Of a stretch of DNA of 64,000 nt, positions 35,403-42,430 are shown one piece after another. This stretch comes from AP-15 sp963716115 (lineage in GTDB: Bacteria > Pseudomonadota > Alphaproteobacteria > ATCC43930 > CGMCC-115725). A program made the translations under genes and the position numbers. The notes beneath the pieces were generated by a model, which was not told where the DNA came from, made no database searches, and saw nothing but the letters and a program-made list of their open reading frames with translations. The number at the start of each line of letters is the position of its first letter. The stretch's first letter is position 1. The stretch is from positions 313,264 through 377,263 of the forward strand of contig CAVQSZ010000020.1 of NCBI GenBank assembly GCA_963716115.1, written 5' to 3'.

Positions 35403-35693
35403 ATGCCGATGCCGCCTCTTGCCGCGTCCGTTGCTGACGACGATTTACGCGCCGGCGCTTACTTTTCCGTTCACGCCCACGCCGAGCCGGGAGTGATGCC
35501 CCGCATCCTTGAGCTGTTTGCAAAGCGCGGCCTCGTCCCCACCCTTTGGCGCAGCGCGACTTCAGGGCTCGATCAGGCCGAATTGAAGATCGACATTCAA
35601 ATGCGCGGGCTCGATCGCGACGCCGCCGAGTATATCGCCGCCTGCCTGCGTCAAATCGCCTTCGTCGAGGTCGTCTTGACCGCTCCCGGCTGA
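35403..35693 (+). CDS. ACT-like small protein
   Basis: 96 residues. HAHAEPGVMPRILELFAKRGLVP (helix after a Gly-rich turn) and ELKIDIQMRGLDRDAAEYIA (strand and helix), closing with LRQIAFVEVVLT, follow the beta-alpha-beta-beta-alpha-beta order of an ACT-type ligand-binding domain, as in acetolactate synthase small subunits. It is too short to be a full IlvH. The ATG at 35403 is used; an upstream frame to 35319 lacks support. It stops seven bases before the Nudix-type gene on the same strand, so they form a pair. Function unknown. Confidence 0.65.
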   Translation: MPMPPLAASVADDDLRAGAYFSVHAHAEPGVMPRILELFAKRGLVPTLWRSATSGLDQAELKIDIQMRGLDRDAAEYIAACLRQIAFVEVVLTAPG

Positions 35694-35699
35694 TTGCGG

Positions 35700-36551
35700 A
35701 TGTCGTTCCGCGACCACATCGCGCGCTGCAACAACTTCGATCCGGCGCGCGTCCTGCCGCTCTATGCCGGGGCCGATCGCATCGGGCTGGTGCGCCGCGA
35801 CAATGCCGAGGCGTTGCGCCGCTTTCCAGGCGTCTTCCTGGTTGCCGACGATCGCGTGGAGCTGACCGCGCGGGGCGACCCGGCGACGGTGAGCCGGGCG
35901 GTCGATGCGGTCGTCGACGCGCTCGTCGCCGAACAGCAGATCCCGAAATGGCGCAACGAGACGTTCGACGTCGCGGCGCGCTGGGGCGCTCCGCCGATCT
36001 TTCGTCTCGACCGGGGCGCGGTCCCGTTCTTTGGGACGCGCGCCTACGGCGTCCATCTCAACGGCTATCGCCACGTCGCGGGCGGGCTTAGCCTGTGGGT
36101 CGGCAGGCGGTCCCCCGACAAGAGGGTGGCGCCGAACAAGCTCGACAACCTTGTCGCCGGCGGCATCGGCAACGGCCACGGCGTCGAGGACACCCTGGTC
36201 AAGGAAGGGGACGAGGAAGCCTCGGTTCCGCCGGAGCTGATGGCGCGGGCGGTCCCCGCGGGCGCCGTCGCCTATCGGATGGAGACCCGGCTCGGCGTCC
36301 GCGACGACGTGCTCTTCGTCTACGACCTCGAGGTGCCCGCCGATTTCGCGCCGCGGAACCGCGACGGCGAATTTGTCGATTTCGCGCTGATGCCGGTGGC
36401 CGAGGTGCTCGACCGCATCCGCGCCACCGCCGACTTCAAGTTCAACGTGAACCTGATCATTCTCGATTTCGCCGTGCGCCACGGCATCCTGCGGCCGGAC
36501 GACACGGAATATCTCGAGGTCGCGACCGGCCTTCATCGCCGGCTCGACTGA
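35700..36551 (+). CDS. DUF4743 / Nudix hydrolase
   Basis: 283 residues. An N-terminal DUF4743 region (about 1–120, MSFRDHIARCNNFDPARVLP) is followed by a Nudix domain with HLNGYRHVAGGLSLWVGRRS, NKLDNLVAGGIGNG and the Nudix box in GVEDTLVKEGDEEASV. The usual Arg of the box (RE-U-x-EE) is Lys, while the two catalytic Glu residues are kept. The fusion resembles the Nudix partner of fungal TNR3 thiamine pyrophosphokinase, which removes oxidised thiamine diphosphates. A sanitising role in this organism is inferred. The start ATG at 35700 is preferred to the TTG at 35694. Confidence 0.85.
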   Translation: MSFRDHIARCNNFDPARVLPLYAGADRIGLVRRDNAEALRRFPGVFLVADDRVELTARGDPATVSRAVDAVVDALVAEQQIPKWRNETFDVAARWGAPPIFRLDRGAVPFFGTRAYGVHLNGYRHVAGGLSLWVGRRSPDKRVAPNKLDNLVAGGIGNGHGVEDTLVKEGDEEASVPPELMARAVPAGAVAYRMETRLGVRDDVLFVYDLEVPADFAPRNRDGEFVDFALMPVAEVLDRIRATADFKFNVNLIILDFAVRHGILRPDDTEYLEVATGLHRRLD

Positions 36552-36553
36552 GC

Positions 36554-37273
36554 CTATGCGCCGCCGTTGATCCCGAACGCCTGGCGGAAGCCGGCTCGCC
36601 CCGCCGGGGTGACGGCGACGGCGCGGTCGCCGTCGATGCGGCGCACCCAGCCCCGCTCGAACGCGTGAGCGCACAGCGCGGCCCCCAGCGCCCCGGCGAG
36701 ATGCGGGCGCCGTTCGCTCCAATCGAGACAAGGACGGCAGAAGACCCGCCCGCGCCGCGAGCGCGCCGTCATGCCGTCGAGGTCGATGCCCAGGCTGCGG
36801 AGAAAGTCCGCCCCTTCCTCGGTCACCGCGCCCCCGTCCGCCGCCAGCTCGATGTGCCGCCGCGCGACCATCGCATCCGCGATCGCCACCGCGAGCCGGC
36901 CGGCGAGGTGGTCGTAGCAGGTCCGCGCCGCGCGCATCGCCTGGTCGCGCGGCCCGACGACCACCGGCGTGCGACGCCGCTGCGGCGCTCGATCGTCGTC
37001 CCCCGCGAACGTCATCAGGCCTTCCAGCATCCGAGCGGCCGCCGGAGTGGCGATGCGGTGGTAGCGGCGCCGGCCCTGACGCTCTACCGCCAGCAGCCCG
37101 CCGGCCACGAGGCGGGCGAGATGGCCGCTCGCGGTCTGCGGCGTGACGCCCGAAACACGCGCCAGCTCGGTCGCGGTCAGCGCGCGCCCGTCCATCAGGG
37201 CGGACAGCATGCTCGCCCTCGCCGGGTCGCCGACGAGCGCCGCAATCTCGGCAAGGGCCGTCGTGGTGAGCAT
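36554..37273 (-). CDS. ArsR family transcriptional regulator
   Basis: About 239 residues. Residues 5–85 form a winged helix of the ArsR type: DPARASMLSALMDGRALTATEL, SGVTPQTASGHLARLVAGGLL (recognition helix), QGRRRYHRIA (wing). A longer C-terminal part (about 110–239, RTCYDHLAGRLAVAIADAM and CRPCLDWSERRPHLAGALGAAL) is shared by a branch of these regulators. No CxC arsenic/metal site is seen near the recognition helix, and the two Cys at CRPC are far away, so the signal is unknown. Start at 37273 or 37282. It is convergent with the Nudix gene, two bases apart. Confidence 0.9.
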   Translation of the reverse strand: MLTTTALAEIAALVGDPARASMLSALMDGRALTATELARVSGVTPQTASGHLARLVAGGLLAVERQGRRRYHRIATPAAARMLEGLMTFAGDDDRAPQRRRTPVVVGPRDQAMRAARTCYDHLAGRLAVAIADAMVARRHIELAADGGAVTEEGADFLRSLGIDLDGMTARSRRGRVFCRPCLDWSERRPHLAGALGAALCAHAFERGWVRRIDGDRAVAVTPAGRAGFRQAFGINGGA

Positions 37274-37363
37274 CGCGCACATTCCCTTTCGCAGCCAGGC
37301 CGCCGCAGTCTATGACGACGACATTCTCAAAGCTTCGGTTTCGGCCGCAGCATCGGCTGCGGG

Positions 37364-38227
37364 TCACCCATGGCGAAGGCGGGCGCGTGCCAGCACCTCC
37401 GCCGGGCTCATGCCGCTGGCCCGCATCGAGCGGACCGCCAGCGCGCGGTCACGCTTGGCGAGGCGGCGCCCGCCCTCGTCGGTCAGGAGCCCGTGGTGGC
37501 GATAGCGCGGCGTCGGCAGCCCGAGCAGCGCCTGCAGCACACGGTGGATATCCGTCGCCGGCATCAGGTCCTCGCCGCGGGTGACCAGGGTCACGCCCTG
37601 GATCGCGTCGTCGACCGTGACCGCGAGGTGATAGCTCGCCGGAAATTCCTTGCGGGCGAGGACAACATCTCCCAGCGGCGCCGGATCGGCCTGCACCCGG
37701 CGCGCCGCGCCGCCGCCCTCCTCGACCCAGCCGAGCGGGCCGGTCAGCGCAAACGCCCGGCCGAGATCAAGGCGCAGCGCATAATCCGCCCCGGATCCCA
37801 GCTTTAGACGCCGCTCGGCCCGGCTGAGCCGGCGGCAGACGCCGGGATAGGGCTGTCCCGCCGCGCCTTGCGGCGCGCCGCCCGAGCGAGCGATCTCGGC
37901 CTCGATCTCGCGCCGCGTGCAAAAGCACGGATAGGTCACCGCGAGCGCCTCCAGCCGCGCGAGCGCCGCGCGATAGTCGTCGAAATGCTCGGACTGGCGG
38001 CGCGCCGGCCCGTCCCAATCGAGCCCGAGCCAGGCGAGGTCCTCCAGGATCGCCGCGACATATTCCTCGCGGCAGCGACCCCGGTCGATATCCTCGATCC
38101 GCAGCAGAAACCGCCCGCCGCGGTCCCGCGCCGCCTGCCAGCCTTCGTACGCCGATCGCACATGGCCGAGATGCAGATGCCCGGTCGGGCTCGGCGCGAA
38201 CCGCGTCACCGTCGCCCCTTCGCTCAT
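37364..38227 (-). CDS. gluQ: glutamyl-Q tRNA(Asp) synthetase
   Basis: 287 residues. GluQ is a shortened glutamyl-tRNA synthetase without an anticodon-binding domain that puts Glu on queuosine-34 of tRNA-Asp. The HIGH-type signature is RFAPSPTGHLHLGH and the KMSKS-like loop is RRLAKRD. The catalytic domain also shows IEDIDRGRCREEY, CFCTRRE with a zinc-type Cys pair, and VTRGEDLMPATDIHRVLQ. The start is the ATG at 38227 (MSEGATVTRF), which is the common one. It implies queuosine modification in this organism. Confidence 0.93.
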   Translation of the reverse strand: MSEGATVTRFAPSPTGHLHLGHVRSAYEGWQAARDRGGRFLLRIEDIDRGRCREEYVAAILEDLAWLGLDWDGPARRQSEHFDDYRAALARLEALAVTYPCFCTRREIEAEIARSGGAPQGAAGQPYPGVCRRLSRAERRLKLGSGADYALRLDLGRAFALTGPLGWVEEGGGAARRVQADPAPLGDVVLARKEFPASYHLAVTVDDAIQGVTLVTRGEDLMPATDIHRVLQALLGLPTPRYRHHGLLTDEGGRRLAKRDRALAVRSMRASGMSPAEVLARARLRHG

Positions 38228-38310
38228 CGGCCGGTCCGGCGCGGATGACAGGGCCGCCCGGTTTCGGCTATGCGTAAGCAACCGCGCCGCCCTTTGGAGA
38301 GACGCCGCCG

Positions 38311-38976
38311 ATGTTGTCCGCCTTGTCCGGCCCGTGCCGCCCGCCTGCTTCGGGCGGCGCGCCGCGCCGCCTCGTCATTCTGCTGCACGGGCTCGGCGCC
38401 GACGGCAACGATCTGATCGGGCTCGCGCCCCATTGGGCGCCGCTGCTGCCCGAGGCCGGGTTCCTGTCGCCCAACGCGCCCTTCCCGTGCGACATGGCGC
38501 CTTATGGCTTTCAATGGTTCAGCGCGCAGGACCGCAGCCCGGAGGCGGTGCTGGCCGGGGTGCGCGCCGCGGCCCCGATGCTCGACGCGTTCATCGACGA
38601 CGCGCTGGCCGAGCGGGGCCTCGGCGACGGCGACCTCGCGCTCGTCGGGTTCTCGCAGGGTGCGATGATGTCGCTCTTTGTCGGGCTGCGGCGGGCCGCG
38701 GCGGCAGCCGGCATTGTCGGCTACTCGGGCCGGCTGCTGGCCCCCGAGCTGCTGCCGGGCGAGCTGCGGTCGCGCCCGCCGGTCTTGCTGGTTCACGGGG
38801 ACGAGGACCCGCTCGTCCCGTACGCTTCGCTGGCGGCCGCCGAAGCCGCGCTGAAGGCCGCCGGCGTCGCGGTTGAGACCCTGACCTGCCCCGGCATCGG
38901 CCATTCGATCGATCAGGAGGGGCTGCGGCGCGGCGGGCATTTCCTCAAGGGCGTGCTTGCGGGAGCGATGCCTTGA
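38311..38976 (+). CDS. carboxylesterase / phospholipase family alpha/beta hydrolase
   Basis: 221 residues, normal size for the carboxylesterase/lysophospholipase family (Abhydrolase_2). The nucleophile is Ser115 in LVGFSQGAMM. The oxyanion loop is LLHGLGADGNDL. The acid is in VHGDEDPLVPY and the His in PGIGHSIDQEG. It starts 83 bases from the divergent gluQ and overlaps the convergent TlpA gene by 32 bases. The natural substrate (short-chain ester or lysophospholipid) cannot be told. Confidence 0.93.
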   Translation: MLSALSGPCRPPASGGAPRRLVILLHGLGADGNDLIGLAPHWAPLLPEAGFLSPNAPFPCDMAPYGFQWFSAQDRSPEAVLAGVRAAAPMLDAFIDDALAERGLGDGDLALVGFSQGAMMSLFVGLRRAAAAAGIVGYSGRLLAPELLPGELRSRPPVLLVHGDEDPLVPYASLAAAEAALKAAGVAVETLTCPGIGHSIDQEGLRRGGHFLKGVLAGAMP

Positions 38977-39517
38977 CCACCCCGTCGGCGTCGAGGAACG
39001 GCTCGAGCGCCTTCAGCATCTTGGGCGAATCCCAGGCAGCCTCGCCGTCGACCCGGCCGACCACCTTCCCTTCTCGATCGATCAGAAAGCTCGAGGGCAG
39101 GCCTTCGACCTTGAAGGCCCGACCGACGGCGCTCTTCGGATCGAGATAGACCTTGACCGATTTGAGCCCGAGCCTGGCGACGAAAGGCTCGACCGCCTTG
39201 GCGCCGCCGCGATCCTCGGAAATGGCGATGACCCTGATCGTGTCGCCGAGCCGATCTTGCAGGCGCTCCAGGGACGGCATCTCCTTGAGGCAAGGGGCGC
39301 ACCAGGTGGCCCATATATTGACGAGCAGGAGCTTGCCGGCAAAGTCGCCGAGCTCGAAGCTGCGGCCGGCGGCGTCGGCGAAGGATATCGCCGGGGCCGG
39401 CTGGGGCGGAGAGATCGCCGTGAGCTCGCCGAGCGCCGCATCGCTGTCGCCTGCGCTCGCGCTGAAGCCGCCGGCCGCGATCAGCATCGCCACGAGGGCG
39501 GCGCGGCCCCATGTCAT
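38945..39517 (-). CDS. TlpA-like thiol:disulphide oxidoreductase
   Basis: 190 residues. A Sec signal or membrane anchor (about 1–22) is followed by a thioredoxin fold with the active site WCAPC (Cys73 and Cys76) in NIWATWCAPCLKEMPSLERL, then GLPSSFLIDREGKVVGR with the cis-Pro segment. TlpA-type proteins reduce or deliver thiols in the periplasm, often for cytochrome c or cytochrome oxidase maturation. The ATG at 39517 follows GGAGG at nine bases; an ATG at 39532 has no ribosome site. It diverges from argH by 30 bases. Confidence 0.9.
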   Translation of the reverse strand: MTWGRAALVAMLIAAGGFSASAGDSDAALGELTAISPPQPAPAISFADAAGRSFELGDFAGKLLLVNIWATWCAPCLKEMPSLERLQDRLGDTIRVIAISEDRGGAKAVEPFVARLGLKSVKVYLDPKSAVGRAFKVEGLPSSFLIDREGKVVGRVDGEAAWDSPKMLKALEPFLDADGVVKASLPQARP

Positions 39518-39547
39518 GATTTGGTCCTCCATTGGCGGCGGGAACGC

Positions 39548-40987
39548 GTGACCCTCACCAAAAAGCCGCGCGAGGCCGCGCCCGCCACCGCCGCGCCCGC
39601 CACCGCCGCAAGCGCGCAATGGGGCGGCCGCTTCGCCGGCGGCCCGGTCGAGATCATGCGCCGGATCAATGCCTCGATCGATTTCGACAAGCGCCTCTAC
39701 GCCGAAGACATCGCCGGCTCGAAGGCGCACTGCGCCATGCTCGTCTCCCAGCGCATCATCTCGCCCGAAGACGGGGCCGTGATAACCGCCGGGCTGGACC
39801 AGATCAAGGCGGAGATCGAAGGCGGCGGCTTCGCCTTCAGCGAGGAGCGCGAGGACATCCACATGAATGTCGAGGCGCGCCTCGCCGAGCTGATCGGGCC
39901 GGCGGCGGGCCGTCTCCACACCGCGCGCTCGCGCAACGATCAGGTCGCCACCGACCTGCGGCTGTGGCTGCGCGGCGCGATCGACCGCCTCGACGGCGCG
40001 ATGCGCGACCTGCAGCAGGCGCTGATCGACCGCGCCGAGGCCGAGGCCGACACGGTGATGCCGGGCTACACCCACCTCCAGATCGCCCAGCCGGTAACGT
40101 TCGGCCACCATCTCCTGGCCTATGTCGAAATGATCGGGCGCGATCGCGGCCGGCTCGCCGATTGCCGCCGCCGGCTGAACGAGTCGCCGCTCGGCGCGGC
40201 GGCGCTCGCCGGCGCCTCCTTCCCGATCGATCGCGACGCGACGGCCGCGGCGCTGGGCTTCGAGCGGCCCGCGGCGAATTCGCTCGACGCGGTCTCGGAC
40301 CGCGATTTCGCGATCGAATTTCTCGCCGCGGCGGCGATCGCGGGCGTGCATCTCTCGCGCTTTGCCGAGGAAATCGTGCTGTGGTGCAGCGACGGGTTCA
40401 GGTTTATCGCGCTCAGCGACGCCTTCACCACCGGCAGCTCGATCATGCCGCAAAAGCGCAACCCGGACGCCGCCGAGCTGGTTCGGGCCAAGACCGGCCG
40501 GCTGAACGGATCGCTGATCGCGCTGCTGACGGTGATGAAGGGTCTGCCGCTCGCCTATGGCAAAGACATGCAGGAGGATAAGGTCCCGGTGTTCGAGGCG
40601 GTCGACGCGCTCGACTTGTCGCTGGCGGCGACGACCGGCATGGTGCGCGACATGCAGCCCGACCGCGGCCGTCTGCGCGCCGCCGCAGAGCGCGGATATT
40701 CGACCGCGACCGACCTCGCCGACTGGCTCGTGCGCGTCGCCGGCCTGCCGTTCCGCCAGGCGCATCTTGCCACCGGTCGGATCGTCGCGCGGGCGGAGGT
40801 CGCGGGCTGCGGCCTGGCCGAGCTGCCGCTGGCCGAGATGCAGGCGATCGAGCCCGCGATCGCCGCCGGGGTATTCGACGTTCTTGCCGTCGACCGCTCG
40901 GTGGCGAGCCGAACGAGCTTCGGCGGCGCCGCCCCGGAGCGGGTGCGCGCCGCCGCCGCGGCGGCGCGGCGAAGATTTCTCGAATGA
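39548..40987 (+). CDS. argH: argininosuccinate lyase
   Basis: 479 residues. ArgH splits argininosuccinate to arginine and fumarate. The superfamily signature GSSIMPQKRNPD is complete, with the catalytic Ser in that loop; HTARSRNDQVATDLRLWLR and PGYTHLQIAQPVTFGHHLLA are the other two conserved blocks. The GTG start at 39548 adds a Thr/Ala/Pro-rich tail of about 20 residues before the normal SAQWGGRFAGGP start. It overlaps the lptM gene by ATGA (40984–40987). Confidence 0.96.
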   Translation: MTLTKKPREAAPATAAPATAASAQWGGRFAGGPVEIMRRINASIDFDKRLYAEDIAGSKAHCAMLVSQRIISPEDGAVITAGLDQIKAEIEGGGFAFSEEREDIHMNVEARLAELIGPAAGRLHTARSRNDQVATDLRLWLRGAIDRLDGAMRDLQQALIDRAEAEADTVMPGYTHLQIAQPVTFGHHLLAYVEMIGRDRGRLADCRRRLNESPLGAAALAGASFPIDRDATAAALGFERPAANSLDAVSDRDFAIEFLAAAAIAGVHLSRFAEEIVLWCSDGFRFIALSDAFTTGSSIMPQKRNPDAAELVRAKTGRLNGSLIALLTVMKGLPLAYGKDMQEDKVPVFEAVDALDLSLAATTGMVRDMQPDRGRLRAAAERGYSTATDLADWLVRVAGLPFRQAHLATGRIVARAEVAGCGLAELPLAEMQAIEPAIAAGVFDVLAVDRSVASRTSFGGAAPERVRAAAAAARRRFLE

Positions 40988-41130
40988 CGGCGCGGCGGCG
41001 GGCTGTGGCGGGGTTGGCCGTCGTCGCCCTCGTTCTGGCGCTGGCGCTGGCCGGATGCGGCCGGAAAAACTCGCCGGTGGCGCCGCCCGGCGTCCCCGAC
41101 ACCTACCCGCGGCCCTATCCCAGTGAATGA
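40984..41130 (+). CDS. lptM: small lipoprotein LptM (LPS translocon maturation)
   Basis: 48 residues: MTARRRAVAGLAVVALVLAL, then ALAGC with the lipid Cys at 25, then a short Pro-rich tail (RKNSPVAPPGVPDTYPRPYP). The lipobox is canonical. This tiny lipoprotein (YifL/LptM type) sits between argH and lysA in many Gram-negatives and helps mature the LptD–LptE LPS translocon. It overlaps argH by four bases and lysA by eight, so all are translationally coupled. It is easy to miss because of its length. Confidence 0.85.
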   Translation: MTARRRAVAGLAVVALVLALALAGCGRKNSPVAPPGVPDTYPRPYPSE

Positions 41131-42430
41131 ATTCTTCGCGTACCGCAACGGCGAGCTTTATGCCGAAGACTTGGCGGTCGCCGACATCGCCGCGTCGGTC
41201 GGCACGCCGTTCTATCTCTATTCGGCCGCCGCGTTTTCCGCGCAATACCGCGCCTTGGCCGACGCCCTCGCCGCGCTCGACCCGCTTATCTGCTATGCGG
41301 TCAAGGCCAACTCCAACCTCGCGGTCTTGCGCCTGTTCGCCGGGCTCGGCGCCGGCGCCGATGTCGTTTCCGAAGGCGAATTGCGCCGGGCGCTTGCGGC
41401 GGGCATCCCCGCCAAGCGCGTGATCTTTTCCGGCGTCGGCAAGACCGGGGCCGAGCTTGAGCACGCGCTTGCCGCCGATATCCACCAGATCAACATCGAA
41501 TCGGTGCCGGAGCTGCGCCGGCTCAGCGCCCTCGCGGCCGTCGCCGGCAAGACCGCAAGGGTCGCGATCCGCGTCAATCCCGATGTCGATGCCGGCAGCC
41601 ACGACGGCATCTCGACCGGCCGCAAAGGCGACAAATTCGGCATCGCCCGAGAGGACGCCGCTGCCGCCTATCGCCTTGCCGCCGATCTGCCGGGCATCGA
41701 GCCGGTCGGGCTGGCCGTGCACATCGGCTCAAAGATCGAAGAGTTGGGTCCCAGCCAAACAGCGTTCTCTCGCCTCGCCGGGCTGGTCCGCGACTTGCGC
41801 AGCGCAGGGCTGGCGGTGCGGCGGCTCGATGTCGGAGGGGGGCTGACGGTCCCCTACACCGACGCGGATCGGGTCGTGAGCCCGACGGAATACGCCTCGG
41901 CCGTGCGCGAGAGTTTCGGAAAACTCGATCTGGCGCTGGCATTCGAGCCCGGGCGTTTTCTGGTCGGCGCCGGCGGCGTGCTGGTCGCGGCCGTGGTGTA
42001 CGTCAAGGAGGGGTCCGCCAATCGGGTCGTTGTCGTCGATGCGGCGATGAACGATCTGATCCGGCCTGCGCTGTACCAGGCAACTCACCGAATCGCCCCG
42101 GTACGTCAACCGGGAGCCAATGTTTCGGCCGTGCCGGCGGACGTGGTGGGGCCGGTTTGCGAAAGCACCGACACCTTCGCGCGCGCCTGCGGCCTGCCGC
42201 CCCTGGCCGAAGGCGATCTGGTGACGTTCGCCACCGCCGGGGCTTACGGCGCGGTGATGAGCTCGACCTACAACAGCCGTCTGCTGGCCCCGGAAGTATT
42301 GGTCGCCGGCGGCCGTTATGCGGTGATCCGGGCGCGGCCGAGCTATGATGATATGCTGTCGCTGGACGCCGTTCCGGCGTGGCTCTCCGAGCTGTCGGGA
42401 AAACCGGCGCGGAAGCGAGGTGCCGCATGA
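41123..42430 (+). CDS. lysA: diaminopimelate decarboxylase
   Basis: 435 residues. LysA makes lysine from meso-diaminopimelate with PLP. PLP attaches to Lys61 in CYAVKANSNLAVL. HIGSKIEELGP (about 205), GGGLTVPY (PLP phosphate) and EPGRFLVGAGG are in place, and CESTDTFARACGLPPLAEGD carries the Cys of the second active-site half. The GTG start at 41123 lies inside the end of lptM. The stop overlaps the next start as ATGA. Confidence 0.96.
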   Translation: MNEFFAYRNGELYAEDLAVADIAASVGTPFYLYSAAAFSAQYRALADALAALDPLICYAVKANSNLAVLRLFAGLGAGADVVSEGELRRALAAGIPAKRVIFSGVGKTGAELEHALAADIHQINIESVPELRRLSALAAVAGKTARVAIRVNPDVDAGSHDGISTGRKGDKFGIAREDAAAAYRLAADLPGIEPVGLAVHIGSKIEELGPSQTAFSRLAGLVRDLRSAGLAVRRLDVGGGLTVPYTDADRVVSPTEYASAVRESFGKLDLALAFEPGRFLVGAGGVLVAAVVYVKEGSANRVVVVDAAMNDLIRPALYQATHRIAPVRQPGANVSAVPADVVGPVCESTDTFARACGLPPLAEGDLVTFATAGAYGAVMSSTYNSRLLAPEVLVAGGRYAVIRARPSYDDMLSLDAVPAWLSELSGKPARKRGAA

